This document shows positions 9,456-17,407 of a stretch of DNA of 64,000 nucleotides, piece after piece (within the stretch, counting starts at the first letter, position 1; each line of letters opens with the position of its first letter). The stretch is from assembly GCA_947496065.1 (NCBI GenBank), contig CANMBF010000003.1, forward strand, positions 62,001 through 126,000, given 5' to 3'. The stretch is from Bacteroidota bacterium (GTDB lineage: Bacteria; Bacteroidota; Bacteroidia; NS11-12g; UBA955). The translations under genes were made by a program, and so were the position numbers. Under the pieces are notes generated by a model. The model had not been told where the DNA came from. It was given only the letters and a program-made list of their open reading frames with translations, and did not search any database.

Positions 9456-9857
9456 TTATAACGAAGCTTGCATATTATTTTGCAATAACATCAAACACCA
9501 AATAAAGAAAGCCAAGGCAACTAGAAGGGCTGCAATGATAATGCCTTTGTATTCAACAAACCATTTAAGCTTGTGCTCAACAGTGGGTGCAGATATTTCG
9601 GCATGGTAGTTTTTTAAGGCGGTATAGTCTTCCGCATTTAAATAGTCACCTTCTTTAAGAATTTCTATTGCTTCGGGAATATCCGCTTCAAGTACTTGTA
9701 ATTGAACGCCACCAATGGCATTTGAATAGAGTGAGGCAATCTGAGAAAAATTTTCATTTTTGATAAAACATTGAATGCCTTCCGATTCTAATCGGCCTTT
9801 TAAAACAGCCAATTCATAGGCATAGGTAAACGTTTTGATGGTGATGAATTTTTGCAT
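9456..9857 (-). CDS. DUF2007-like protein with C-terminal membrane helix
   Basis: A 133-residue protein. The first 70 residues fit the DUF2007 (putative signal-transducing) fold: a beta-alpha-beta unit with the ELAVLKGRLESEGI motif, then FIKNENF and a GGVQLQVLEADIPEAIEIL ending. Residues about 104-124 are a single hydrophobic helix, followed by a short tail. DUF2007 resembles ferredoxin-like ligand-binding modules; no function is established here. It lies 62 bases upstream of the Asp-box gene on the same strand. Confidence 0.72.
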   Translation of the reverse strand: MQKFITIKTFTYAYELAVLKGRLESEGIQCFIKNENFSQIASLYSNAIGGVQLQVLEADIPEAIEILKEGDYLNAEDYTALKNYHAEISAPTVEHKLKWFVEYKGIIIAALLVALAFFIWCLMLLQNNMQASL

Positions 9858-9926
9858 GGTATTTTGATTAAACTAAAAAGGGCTTGAATGTATTCAAACC
9901 CTTTTTCGTAATGTGGATATTCTAAA

Positions 9927-10412
9927 TTAACTATTTGATTTTTTTTTGCCTGTTTTCTCAGATTTTATTTCAGTTTTTTTCTCTGATTTTTTGTCGTGGT
10001 CATGACCATCGCCTTCGTGATGCTCGCCATTGACTCTGCATTTTTCAACTATTTGATGAAAAATTTCATGTGCTTCTGTAATTAATTTTTTAAGGTCAGC
10101 ATCGCTTTTATTAGCCATCACTGCAGCATTTAAATCTTCGCATTTAGCGACTAATAAAGCCAATGTTTTGGTGGTTTCTTCTTTGTTATAATCTGCAGGA
10201 ATAGCAGAGGCTTGCCATACTTTAGCTTTAGCTAATAAGGTTGCGGCACTGTCTTTAACAGGTTGTAAATTGCCTTCTTCAGCAGGGTGGAAGGTTTTAC
10301 TCATTACAGAGTGGAATCTTTTTAATTCAGCCCAATTGCCTTTGTCAGCAAATGCTGTTTGAACGAAAAGGAAAGCGACTAGGGCAAGTGTGATTTTTTT
10401 AATAGAATTCAT
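9927..10412 (-). CDS. Exported helical protein with His-rich tail
   Basis: A 161-residue protein with a signal peptide (cleavage near TAFA, residue 22). The mature part is a helical bundle with a pattern seen in cytochrome-b562/c'-like or YfiT-type exported helical proteins. It has no CxxCH haem motif, but has HSVMSKTFHP near 34-43 and HEIFHQIVEKC near 115-125. The tail has HHEGDGHDHD followed by a Lys/Glu/Ser-rich stretch. The His/Asp cluster suggests binding of a divalent metal such as zinc, copper or nickel; this is inference. A clear promoter lies 29 bases upstream of the ATG. Confidence 0.6.
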   Translation of the reverse strand: MNSIKKITLALVAFLFVQTAFADKGNWAELKRFHSVMSKTFHPAEEGNLQPVKDSAATLLAKAKVWQASAIPADYNKEETTKTLALLVAKCEDLNAAVMANKSDADLKKLITEAHEIFHQIVEKCRVNGEHHEGDGHDHDKKSEKKTEIKSEKTGKKKSNS

Positions 10413-10440
10413 ATTTTGTGTGATTTTATTGTGATACTTA

Positions 10441-10472
10441 CAAAGCTATTGTTATAATATGGGAATGTCAAT
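10441..10472 (-). promoter_or_regulatory. Promoter of the His-tailed protein gene
   Basis: The minus strand carries ATTG at 10472-10469, a 20-base spacer, and TAGCTTTG (exact TAnnTTTG) at 10448-10441. This is close to the Bacteroidota -33/-7 consensus. Confidence 0.65.
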
Positions 10473-10588
10473 GAATACTTATGTTAAGTATCCACAAACA
10501 TGTTTTGTGATTTAAGACTAAATCTCGCAGAATATGTTGACATAAGATCTAATTTATAATCCTTATGTTCGTATAAAATATATTGAAT

Positions 10589-11128
10589 ATGACTGTTAGA
10601 AATTTATTGAATCTGATCCTTAAAATTATTGGTATTTTATTTATTCGCGATATGTTATCGATGCTACCGCAGCTTCTATTGTCCTTCGTAATTTATAAGG
10701 TGCCTGAAACTTTTCAACAGGGCATTATGAATTTTGGGTTGTCGGCCATCATGATTTTGGCCTATGCATTAGTTGCAAGATTATTTATTTTTAAGTCTGA
10801 TAAAATCATCGATTTTCTTCGACTCGACCAAGATTTTGAAGAGGAAAAATTGGAAATAAAAATGCATCGCTCTACAATTTTAAGCATTGTAATCATCATT
10901 ATTGGAGGCTTAATGGTGGCCGAGGGCATTCCTAAATTATGCATAGGTGTTTATGAATACAACCTGCACAAACGTTATTCTTTAGGCGTCACTTATTATA
11001 GCAACGCCAAGCTTTACATTGCAATCGCAACCGTTTCAATTGGTGTCTTATTAATGACCTTGCAACAACGCCTTGTTAATTTAATTGAAATTAAACGCAT
11101 CAGAAATACAGAGGAAGCGGAGGACTAA
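10589..11128 (+). CDS. Integral membrane protein of unknown function
   Basis: A 179-residue protein from ATG 10589; a TTG at 10583 is two codons upstream but less likely. Four hydrophobic segments are visible at about 8-35, 45-65, 98-118 and 145-165, with an acidic linker (DQDFEEEKLEIK) between the second pair. No catalytic motif or named family is recognised. It is transcribed alone toward the pnp terminator. Confidence 0.55.
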   Translation: MTVRNLLNLILKIIGILFIRDMLSMLPQLLLSFVIYKVPETFQQGIMNFGLSAIMILAYALVARLFIFKSDKIIDFLRLDQDFEEEKLEIKMHRSTILSIVIIIIGGLMVAEGIPKLCIGVYEYNLHKRYSLGVTYYSNAKLYIAIATVSIGVLLMTLQQRLVNLIEIKRIRNTEEAED

Positions 11129-11170
11129 CATCTGTTAATTTACATCTGGTAATATCTGAAATACATAAAA

Positions 11171-11201
11171 AAAACCTCCTAATTGCTTAGGAGGTTTTTT
11201 T
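11171..11201. terminator. Bidirectional terminator
   Basis: Perfect 12-bp stem AAAACCTCCTAA/TTAGGAGGTTTT with a TTGC loop, an A-run on the left and a T-run on the right. It can end both the membrane-protein gene and the convergent pnp. Confidence 0.9.
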
Positions 11202-11216
11202 ATATAGTTACAACAA

Positions 11217-13373
11217 TTAGTTTTGTTGTTTTTGTTGGTCTTGGGTTGGTTTTGGCAACAAAGCTTTGCGAGATAATCTTAATTTACCAGTCTTTTTATC
11301 AACTTCAATTAATTTTACTTCAATAATATCACCTTCTTTGAAGATACCATCCATTTTGTTGATTCTATCCCAGCTGATTTCACTGATGTGCAATAAACCA
11401 TCTTTACCAGGCAGTATTTCAACGAAAGCACCGAACTCAACAATGCTTCTCACTTTACCTTCATAAATAGTGCCCAATTCAGGAACTGCAACAATACCTC
11501 TAATGATTTTGATTGCTGCCGCCATACTTTCACCATCATTCGACATAATTTCTACGATACCAGTATTTTCAACTTCAGTAATTGATATAACAGCACCAGT
11601 TTCTTTTTGTATGCCTTGAATCACTTTACCTCCAGGTCCGATAACGGCGCCGATTTGGTCTTTATCAATGATGATTCTTTCAATTCTTGGCGTATGTGGT
11701 TTGTAGTCTGCATTTGGAGTGTCAAGGGTTTTGTTCATCTCACCTAAGATATGCGCTCTGCCTTTTCTAGCTTGTTCTAATGCTTCTTCTAACATCTCCC
11801 AACGTAAGCCATTAATCTTAATATCCATTTGACAAGCCGTAATACCTTTGGCTGTGCCTACCACTTTAAAGTCCATATCACCTAAGTGATCTTCATCACC
11901 TAAAATATCGGTTAAGATACTGTATTTTCCAGTTTTCTCATCGCTGATTAATCCCATGGCAACACCGCTCACACCACCTTTTACTTTAATACCTGCATCC
12001 ATTAATGCTAAGCTGCCTGCACATACTGTAGCCATACTACTAGAGCCATTTGATTCTAATATATCACTCACAATACGAATAACGTATGGGTTGTCTTCAA
12101 TATCCGGCAATGATTTTTTCAAACCTCTTAATGCCAAGTTACCATGACCGATTTCTCTTCTGCTTGTACCTCTGTTTGGTCTAGCTTCACCAGTAGAGAA
12201 TGATGGGAAATTGTAGTGCAACATTAAACGGCTATAACCTGCTTGCATAGGAGCATCTAATAGTTGCTCATCTAATTTACCACCTAGTGTAACTGAAGTT
12301 ACTGATTGGGTTTCTCCTCTTGTAAATACTGCAGAACCGTGGGCTGCTGGCAAATAACCAACTTCCGACCAGATAGGGCGAACCTCATCTAATTTACGGC
12401 CATCTAAACGAATGCTTTCATCAAGAATCATTCTGCGCATTGCTTCTTTTTCTACATCGTGGTAGTATTTTTTAGCCAAGCCCGATTGAGCCGCTTTTTC
12501 TTCGTCTGTTAAGCCATCGATAAATTCAGTGATAATCGCTTTAAACTTTTCACTTCTTTCAGTTTTAGGAGCGCCACTTTTAGCGACTACATAAACTTTA
12601 TCGTAAGTTAATTCCCAAACTTTTTTTCTTAATACTTCATCATTGGTTTCGTGGTTATAAACCCTCGCTGGTTTTCTGCCACCCTTTTGGTTACATAAAT
12701 CCCACTGCGCTTGGCATTGCAATTTAATGGCGTCATGACCGAATTTAACAGCCTCTAACATTTCGGCTTCGCTAATTTCGTTGAACTCACCTTCTACCAT
12801 GTTAATGTCTTTTTCAGTACCTGAAACTATCATATCGAAGGTCGATTTTGCCAATTCAGATAGGGTAGGGTTAAGTACCAATTGACCATCAATTTTTGCA
12901 ACTCTTACTTCAGAGATTGGTCCTTCGAAAGGTATGTCACTCATCATTAAAGCTGAAGATGCAGCTAATCCAACTAAGCAATCAGGCGGGAAGTTTTTAT
13001 CACTGCTCATTAAGGTTACCATTACTTGGGTGTCTGCGTGGTAATCGTTAGGGAATAACGGTCTAAGCGCTCTATCAATGATACGGCATATTAAAATTTC
13101 GTATTCAGTAGGGCGTGCTTCGCGTCTAAAGAAGCTACCTGGGATACGACCAACTGCAGCGAATTTTTCTTGGTAATCAACAGTTAATGGCATAAAGTCT
13201 ACGCCATCTTTGGCGTCTTTGTTTGATACAACAGTTGCAAGCAACATGGTGTCTCCGCATTTTACCACCACGCTGCCATCAGCTTGTTTGGCTAAAATAC
13301 CTGTTTCAATTTCGATGGATTTTCCGTTGCCCGTTTGTATTGAGCTTCTAAATCCTTGGGGTTTATTTGACAT
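11217..13373 (-). CDS. pnp: Polyribonucleotide nucleotidyltransferase (PNPase)
   Basis: A 718-residue phosphorolytic 3'-5' exoribonuclease that forms a trimer in the cytoplasm. Two RNase PH-like domains are visible: the first contains [17 protein letters not shown], the second [11 protein letters not shown] and [26 protein letters not shown] domain ([17 protein letters not shown], near 566-582) and an S1 domain ([21 protein letters not shown], near 635-655) follow. Length and order are standard. It lies downstream of rpsO, as in many bacteria, but a terminator hairpin stands between them, so its expression may be partly uncoupled. Confidence 0.98.
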   Translation of the reverse strand: MSNKPQGFRSSIQTGNGKSIEIETGILAKQADGSVVVKCGDTMLLATVVSNKDAKDGVDFMPLTVDYQEKFAAVGRIPGSFFRREARPTEYEILICRIIDRALRPLFPNDYHADTQVMVTLMSSDKNFPPDCLVGLAASSALMMSDIPFEGPISEVRVAKIDGQLVLNPTLSELAKSTFDMIVSGTEKDINMVEGEFNEISEAEMLEAVKFGHDAIKLQCQAQWDLCNQKGGRKPARVYNHETNDEVLRKKVWELTYDKVYVVAKSGAPKTERSEKFKAIITEFIDGLTDEEKAAQSGLAKKYYHDVEKEAMRRMILDESIRLDGRKLDEVRPIWSEVGYLPAAHGSAVFTRGETQSVTSVTLGGKLDEQLLDAPMQAGYSRLMLHYNFPSFSTGEARPNRGTSRREIGHGNLALRGLKKSLPDIEDNPYVIRIVSDILESNGSSSMATVCAGSLALMDAGIKVKGGVSGVAMGLISDEKTGKYSILTDILGDEDHLGDMDFKVVGTAKGITACQMDIKINGLRWEMLEEALEQARKGRAHILGEMNKTLDTPNADYKPHTPRIERIIIDKDQIGAVIGPGGKVIQGIQKETGAVISITEVENTGIVEIMSNDGESMAAAIKIIRGIVAVPELGTIYEGKVRSIVEFGAFVEILPGKDGLLHISEISWDRINKMDGIFKEGDIIEVKLIEVDKKTGKLRLSRKALLPKPTQDQQKQQN

Positions 13374-13425
13374 ATTTAATTATTTTTTTGTTAGTGTTTG
13401 TTGATTGTTTTAGTGTGGCCGAAAC

Positions 13426-13456
13426 AAAAAAAGCCCTCCGATTGGGGGGCTTTTTT
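13426..13456. terminator. Terminator between rpsO and pnp
   Basis: Stem GCCCTCC/GGGGGGC (one G-T pair) with a GATT loop at 13433-13450, A-run on the left and T-run on the right. For the minus-strand genes the A-run becomes the U-tract, so it would end or attenuate the ribosomal-protein transcript before pnp. Confidence 0.82.
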
Positions 13457-13490
13457 AAATAAAATAATATTAGATAGAAGGGTTAGCGAA

Positions 13491-13760
13491 TTATTTTCTG
13501 ATACCAAGGGCCTTAATAAGGTCACGGTATTTGAAAATATCTTGCTTTGCCAAATAATCTAAAAGTGCTCTGCGTTTACCTACTAGTTTAACTAGGCTTA
13601 ATTCAGAAGCGAAATCTTTTTTGTTGATTTTTAAGTGGCCGGTGATGAAATTGATTCTTTCAGTAAACATAGCAATCTGAGCTTCAGTACTGCCTGTGTT
13701 TGTTTCACTACCACCGAATTTAGTGAAAATATCTTTTTTGTCTTGAGTTGATAAATGCAT
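13491..13760 (-). CDS. rpsO: Ribosomal protein uS15
   Basis: An 89-residue 30S subunit protein that binds 16S rRNA early in assembly. The family pattern is clear: FGGSETNTGSTEAQIAMFTERI, then HLKINKKDFASELSL and KRRALLDYL. The length is normal. It is third in the order rplU-rpmA-rpsO, 11 bases after rpmA, and is followed by a terminator before pnp. Confidence 0.98.
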   Translation of the reverse strand: MHLSTQDKKDIFTKFGGSETNTGSTEAQIAMFTERINFITGHLKINKKDFASELSLVKLVGKRRALLDYLAKQDIFKYRDLIKALGIRK

Positions 13761-13771
13761 GGGTATAATTA

Positions 13772-14032
13772 TTATGCTTCAGCTTTTATTACTGAAACGA
13801 ATGATCTGTCATTTTTCTTTTTGGTAAACTTAACAATACCATCGGTTAAGGCAAATAAAGTGTGGTCTTTGCCAATACCTACGTTATCAGATGGGTGGTG
13901 TTTAGTGCCTCTTTGACGAACGATAATGTTACCAGCTTGGATAACTTGACCGCCATATATTTTAACACCTAAGCGTTTGCTGTGCGACTCACGTCCGTTC
14001 TTGGAACTACCTGCGCCTTTTTTGTGTGCCAT
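13772..14032 (-). CDS. rpmA: Ribosomal protein bL27
   Basis: An 86-residue 50S subunit protein whose N-terminus reaches the peptidyl-transferase centre. It begins [20 protein letters not shown] and contains [19 protein letters not shown], both diagnostic. No Firmicutes-type cleavable N-terminal extension is present. It sits 16 bases downstream of rplU. Confidence 0.98.
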   Translation of the reverse strand: MAHKKGAGSSKNGRESHSKRLGVKIYGGQVIQAGNIIVRQRGTKHHPSDNVGIGKDHTLFALTDGIVKFTKKKNDRSFVSVIKAEA

Positions 14033-14048
14033 TCTTTAAATTATTTTA

Positions 14049-14360
14049 TTATGCGTTAATAGATTCAATTAATACTTTAGAAAGATACTGTCTGTGACCG
14101 TTTTTCTTTTTGTATCCTTTTCTTCTTTTCTTTTTGAATACGATTACTTTATCGTCTTTTAAATGCTCAAGAACCTTTCCAGTAACAGAGGCTCCTTTTA
14201 ATGCAGGCAAGCCTATCATTATTTTGCCACTGTTATCGACAAACATTACTTTATCGAATATTACTGAGCTACCAGCCTCGCTGTTAAGGCGATGCGTGTA
14301 AATATATTTGTCTTTTTCAACTTTGAACTGCTTTCCTGCAATCTCTACTATAGCGTACAT
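14049..14360 (-). CDS. rplU: Ribosomal protein bL21
   Basis: A 103-residue 50S subunit protein. It begins MYAIVEIAGKQFKVEKDKYI and contains the basic segment VIVFKKKRRKGYKKKNGHRQ, both typical. It is the first gene of the rplU-rpmA-rpsO unit, preceded by one of the clearest promoters in the window. Confidence 0.98.
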   Translation of the reverse strand: MYAIVEIAGKQFKVEKDKYIYTHRLNSEAGSSVIFDKVMFVDNSGKIMIGLPALKGASVTGKVLEHLKDDKVIVFKKKRRKGYKKKNGHRQYLSKVLIESINA

Positions 14361-14379
14361 GCTTTTTAAATTTGGACTG

Positions 14380-14410
14380 CAAAAGTACGATTTTTTCTAT
14401 AAAATACAAA
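14380..14410 (-). promoter_or_regulatory. Promoter of rplU-rpmA-rpsO
   Basis: The minus strand has TTTG (14410-14407), a 19-base spacer and TACTTTTG (14387-14380). Both match the Bacteroidota consensus with ideal spacing. The leader to the ATG at 14360 is short. Confidence 0.8.
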
Positions 14411-14628
14411 TACTTTTTCGAAATTTTAATAAAGTGTCCATTTTATTGGGAATTACAGCCTCTGCAAATTGCCAGTAACCTCTTAAACTACCACCCAAGC
14501 CTCTCGGTTCTAATTTTAACTTTCTAATGCCTTTTTATTAGTCTTTATAAGTCAATGGTTTTAAAATCTATAAATATAGTTCAAAATTTAAGTTGGCCAT
14601 CAAATGACCATTACTAGACATTTTAGAT

Positions 14629-15495
14629 ATGTCTGGTTTTTTGGTTGTAATAAGCTCTTTTTTATTACACTTGCGCCAAACAAAATCTTATTTTTTAATC
14701 GATAATCAGGTTTTATATCCTAAAAATGAATTATTTTGCATTATGATTTGGCAACACACTCCTAAAACAATTTTTTTCATCATTCTTTTCATTGGTTTGT
14801 ACAGTTTCAAATTTGCATTGCTGTTTGTTTATAAAAAACGTAACAATATTAAAGGTAAGGATAATTTTGTAATTGGCATCAATACCATGTATTATTTATT
14901 ACTTTCTTTTATAATAATTATTTTTATTTTAGTGCTGTTTCGAATCAATGTACGCGAATTCTTTACCTCCCTTTCAATCCTTGCCGCAGCCATCGCCATT
15001 GTCGCTAAAGATTATATTTCGAATGCTGTCAATGGCATGATTTTAATGTTTAATAATCAAATATCAATTGACGATTATATTCAAATAGGTGATCAAAAAG
15101 GAAAAATTTCCCACATCACATTGTTAAATTTACAAATAATTAACGAAAATGATGACTTAATCTTCATCCCAAATAACATGGTTTTAAGTAACGAAATTAT
15201 TAATTATACGAAAGGTTCGAGTCTTAAAACATCTGTTGAATTTACAACCGATACAAAGTATATTTCTTCGATAGATGAACTTGAAAAATACTTAGTTGAA
15301 AATGTTGTTAAACGCAATGAATACGCGGATCTAGAGAGTTTTAGGTTGCGCATCATGTCAGTTAAAAGTACGGCCATAAAATTGAAAGCAGAAGGTAAAC
15401 TAAATTCAAAAGAACGCAAACATGAAAGGCTTTTTAGACGTCAAATAATTAATGCTTGGATTCAGTACATTAATCTTCAAAAAAAGGCAGTGTAA
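14629..15495 (+). CDS. MscS-family mechanosensitive channel
   Basis: A 288-residue protein from ATG 14629, or 250 residues from ATG 14743; the later start fits MscS proteins better because it precedes the first clear membrane helix (about 47-65 in the long numbering). TM2 is near 83-105. The pore helix is FFTSLSILAAAIAIVAKDYISN, and the beta domain contains NNQISIDDYIQIGDQKGKI and IFIPNNMVLSNEIINY, classic MscS segments. It opens under membrane tension to release solutes during hypo-osmotic shock. The 5' side lacks a clear -7 box, so the start stays uncertain. Confidence 0.85.
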   Translation: MSGFLVVISSFLLHLRQTKSYFLIDNQVLYPKNELFCIMIWQHTPKTIFFIILFIGLYSFKFALLFVYKKRNNIKGKDNFVIGINTMYYLLLSFIIIIFILVLFRINVREFFTSLSILAAAIAIVAKDYISNAVNGMILMFNNQISIDDYIQIGDQKGKISHITLLNLQIINENDDLIFIPNNMVLSNEIINYTKGSSLKTSVEFTTDTKYISSIDELEKYLVENVVKRNEYADLESFRLRIMSVKSTAIKLKAEGKLNSKERKHERLFRRQIINAWIQYINLQKKAV

Positions 15496-15557
15496 ACTAT
15501 TTTAAACATTTCTTTAAAAATTATTCTAAAATTTTAATTTTGTATTGATTCAATATT

Positions 15558-15565
15558 TATTTTTG
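15558..15565 (+). promoter_or_regulatory. -7 box for the small acidic protein gene
   Basis: TATTTTTG, an exact TAnnTTTG match, 36 bases before ATG 15602. A TTTG at 15539-15542 is only 15 bases upstream, shorter than usual. Confidence 0.4.
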
Positions 15566-15601
15566 CATCATAATATTAATTAAATTTCTAAATTGAAACC
15601 G

Positions 15602-15925
15602 ATGGACAAAAAAAGAAGAATTGTGGATTACAGCAACGTTCCTGAAGATATTTTAAACATGATGGGCGAACTTTACCCAAATGGATACGAACGTGATGTC
15701 ATTAAATTTCCAAACGCAAAAGGAGAATTAATTTCTGCTGTAAGAGTTGAGACAGATGATACTATTTTTTTAATCAAAGTTTCATCACAATTGAAACAAA
15801 TGTTTGATGATTTAGAAATTGACGAAATTGACCTAAGTAACGAAGCTGATGACGATGCATCAAATGACGATGACGAAGATCAATACAGCAAAGACAAACC
15901 GAAAGATGACGATTACGAGGATTAA
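15602..15925 (+). CDS. Small acidic protein, unknown function
   Basis: A 107-residue soluble protein from ATG 15602 (a TTG three codons earlier is also open). The first 75 residues look folded (VDYSNVPEDILNMMGELYPNGYE, then FPNAKGELISAVRVETDD). The last 35 residues are an Asp/Glu-rich, probably disordered tail (NEADDDASNDDDEDQ). Acidic tails of this kind occur in nucleic-acid mimics and chaperones, but I cannot assign a role. It is convergent with murF and the ends overlap by four bases. Confidence 0.6.
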   Translation: MDKKRRIVDYSNVPEDILNMMGELYPNGYERDVIKFPNAKGELISAVRVETDDTIFLIKVSSQLKQMFDDLEIDEIDLSNEADDDASNDDDEDQYSKDKPKDDDYED

Positions 15926-17208
15926 AATAATTCTCTAAAATCTTCCATTTTCATTCCCCTAGAACCCTTTATTAAAACATTGTAATGACTATAGGCTTTA
16001 TGCCTTACATAGTCCATTGCCGCCGCTTTGTGTTCGAATAATTGAATGCCCTCTAACTCGGTAGCATAAAAGTCATGGCCAACCAATATGGTTTCTATGT
16101 GAGAAAAACTGGCACATAATTGTGCAATATTTAGATGCTCTTGCGTGGCATGATCGCCTAGTTCAAACATATCACCAATTAAAATGAGTTGTTTTTGATT
16201 ATTCATTTTACCGAAGGTGTGAATCGCTGACTCAACGCTGCTTGGATTGGCATTATAAGCGTCTAATAATATGGTGTTGCCTTTATCCGTGTGAATGATT
16301 TGCGATCGATTATTAGTGGGTGCATAAGCAGCAATTCCCTTTGCTAAATTTGATGTCTCAATTTTAAAATATCCACCAATAGCAATGGCTGCTGCAATAT
16401 TTTGCAAATTATGTTCGCCCATTAATGGCGAAACCATGGGACTAGCAGCATATTCGAATTCTATACTTGGTACAACATGCAGACCAGTTATAGCATAATT
16501 AACATCTTTTGAATGGATACTGAAAGTGGTTTTATTTGTCAGACGCTTACCCATATTGTTGAGCCAAAGGTCATCTGCATTCAAAAAAGCATGGCCATGG
16601 TTTTTAACTAAAAAATCGTAAAGTTCACTCTCGGCTTGCGCCACGCCTTCAATACTGCCAAAGCCTTCCAAATGTTCTTTCCCTATATTCGTAATAATGC
16701 CCAAATCGGGTTCAGCTATCTGACACAATTCTGCAATGTCGCCAATATGGTTGGCCCCCAATTCGATGACTGCAATTTCACAATCCGATTTGATTGCTAA
16801 TAAAGTTAACGGAACACCAATGTGATTATTGAGATTGCCTTTGGTAAATTCAATTTTATACTGGGTGCTTAACACCGCACTCACCAATTCTTTGGTGGTG
16901 GTTTTTCCATTACTGCCGCCAATTCCTAATATTTTTGCTTTTAGTTGTTTTCTGTGATAATTCGCCAAATCTTGCAGGGTTTTCAAAACATCTTGTACCA
17001 TTAAAATTTGCGGATGTTCTGCTGTTATCTCATCTGTAATAGCATATCGGGCACCTGCTTCAATAGCATTTAATGCAAAGGTGTTGCCATTGAAATTAGG
17101 TCCTTTTAACGCAAAGAAAATGGAACCTTCACTAATTTTACGCGTATCGGTGCAAATGCTCTGCTGACAAGCCATAAACAAACGGTGGAGTTCTTCGATT
17201 TGAATCAT
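15922..17208 (-). CDS. murF: UDP-MurNAc-tripeptide--D-Ala-D-Ala ligase
   Basis: A 428-residue cytoplasmic Mur ligase that adds D-Ala-D-Ala to the UDP-MurNAc tripeptide. The ATP loop GSNGKTTTKE starts near residue 98. Other Mur features are ELGANHIGDIAELC near 170, the central-domain GEHNLQNIAAAIA and the C-terminal LDAYNANPSS with GDMFELGDHA. I chose ATG 17208 rather than the TTG at 17217 because the -7 box TATTTTTG lies between them. The gene stands alone, not in a dcw cluster. Confidence 0.95.
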   Translation of the reverse strand: MIQIEELHRLFMACQQSICTDTRKISEGSIFFALKGPNFNGNTFALNAIEAGARYAITDEITAEHPQILMVQDVLKTLQDLANYHRKQLKAKILGIGGSNGKTTTKELVSAVLSTQYKIEFTKGNLNNHIGVPLTLLAIKSDCEIAVIELGANHIGDIAELCQIAEPDLGIITNIGKEHLEGFGSIEGVAQAESELYDFLVKNHGHAFLNADDLWLNNMGKRLTNKTTFSIHSKDVNYAITGLHVVPSIEFEYAASPMVSPLMGEHNLQNIAAAIAIGGYFKIETSNLAKGIAAYAPTNNRSQIIHTDKGNTILLDAYNANPSSVESAIHTFGKMNNQKQLILIGDMFELGDHATQEHLNIAQLCASFSHIETILVGHDFYATELEGIQLFEHKAAAMDYVRHKAYSHYNVLIKGSRGMKMEDFRELF

Positions 17209-17214
17209 TGGATG

Positions 17215-17222
17215 CAAAAATA
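17215..17222 (-). promoter_or_regulatory. -7 box for murF
   Basis: The minus strand reads TATTTTTG, ending six bases before ATG 17208. Transcription would start at or within a few bases of the start codon, implying a leaderless or nearly leaderless mRNA. Confidence 0.55.
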
Positions 17223-17389
17223 GGAATTGTTTCAGTTTTAAAAAGTTTTATATTAAATACGCATGGTCCATCTAGAAAGTAAATAGGCAAATATTTTTCT
17301 TTCATTACCAGAAATCATTTGAATTTAACGCAACGCAAATAAATTCAAACTATTAGGCATCATCATTCGGATTTTTGTGTCTTATTAAT

Positions 17390-17397
17390 TATATTTG
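17390..17397 (+). promoter_or_regulatory. -7 box for the FG-GAP cargo gene
   Basis: TATATTTG, an exact TAnnTTTG match, 10 bases before ATG 17408. The only nearby TTTG (17374-17377) is too close for a normal -33 element. Confidence 0.45.
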
Positions 17398-17407
17398 AAA
17401 TAATATT

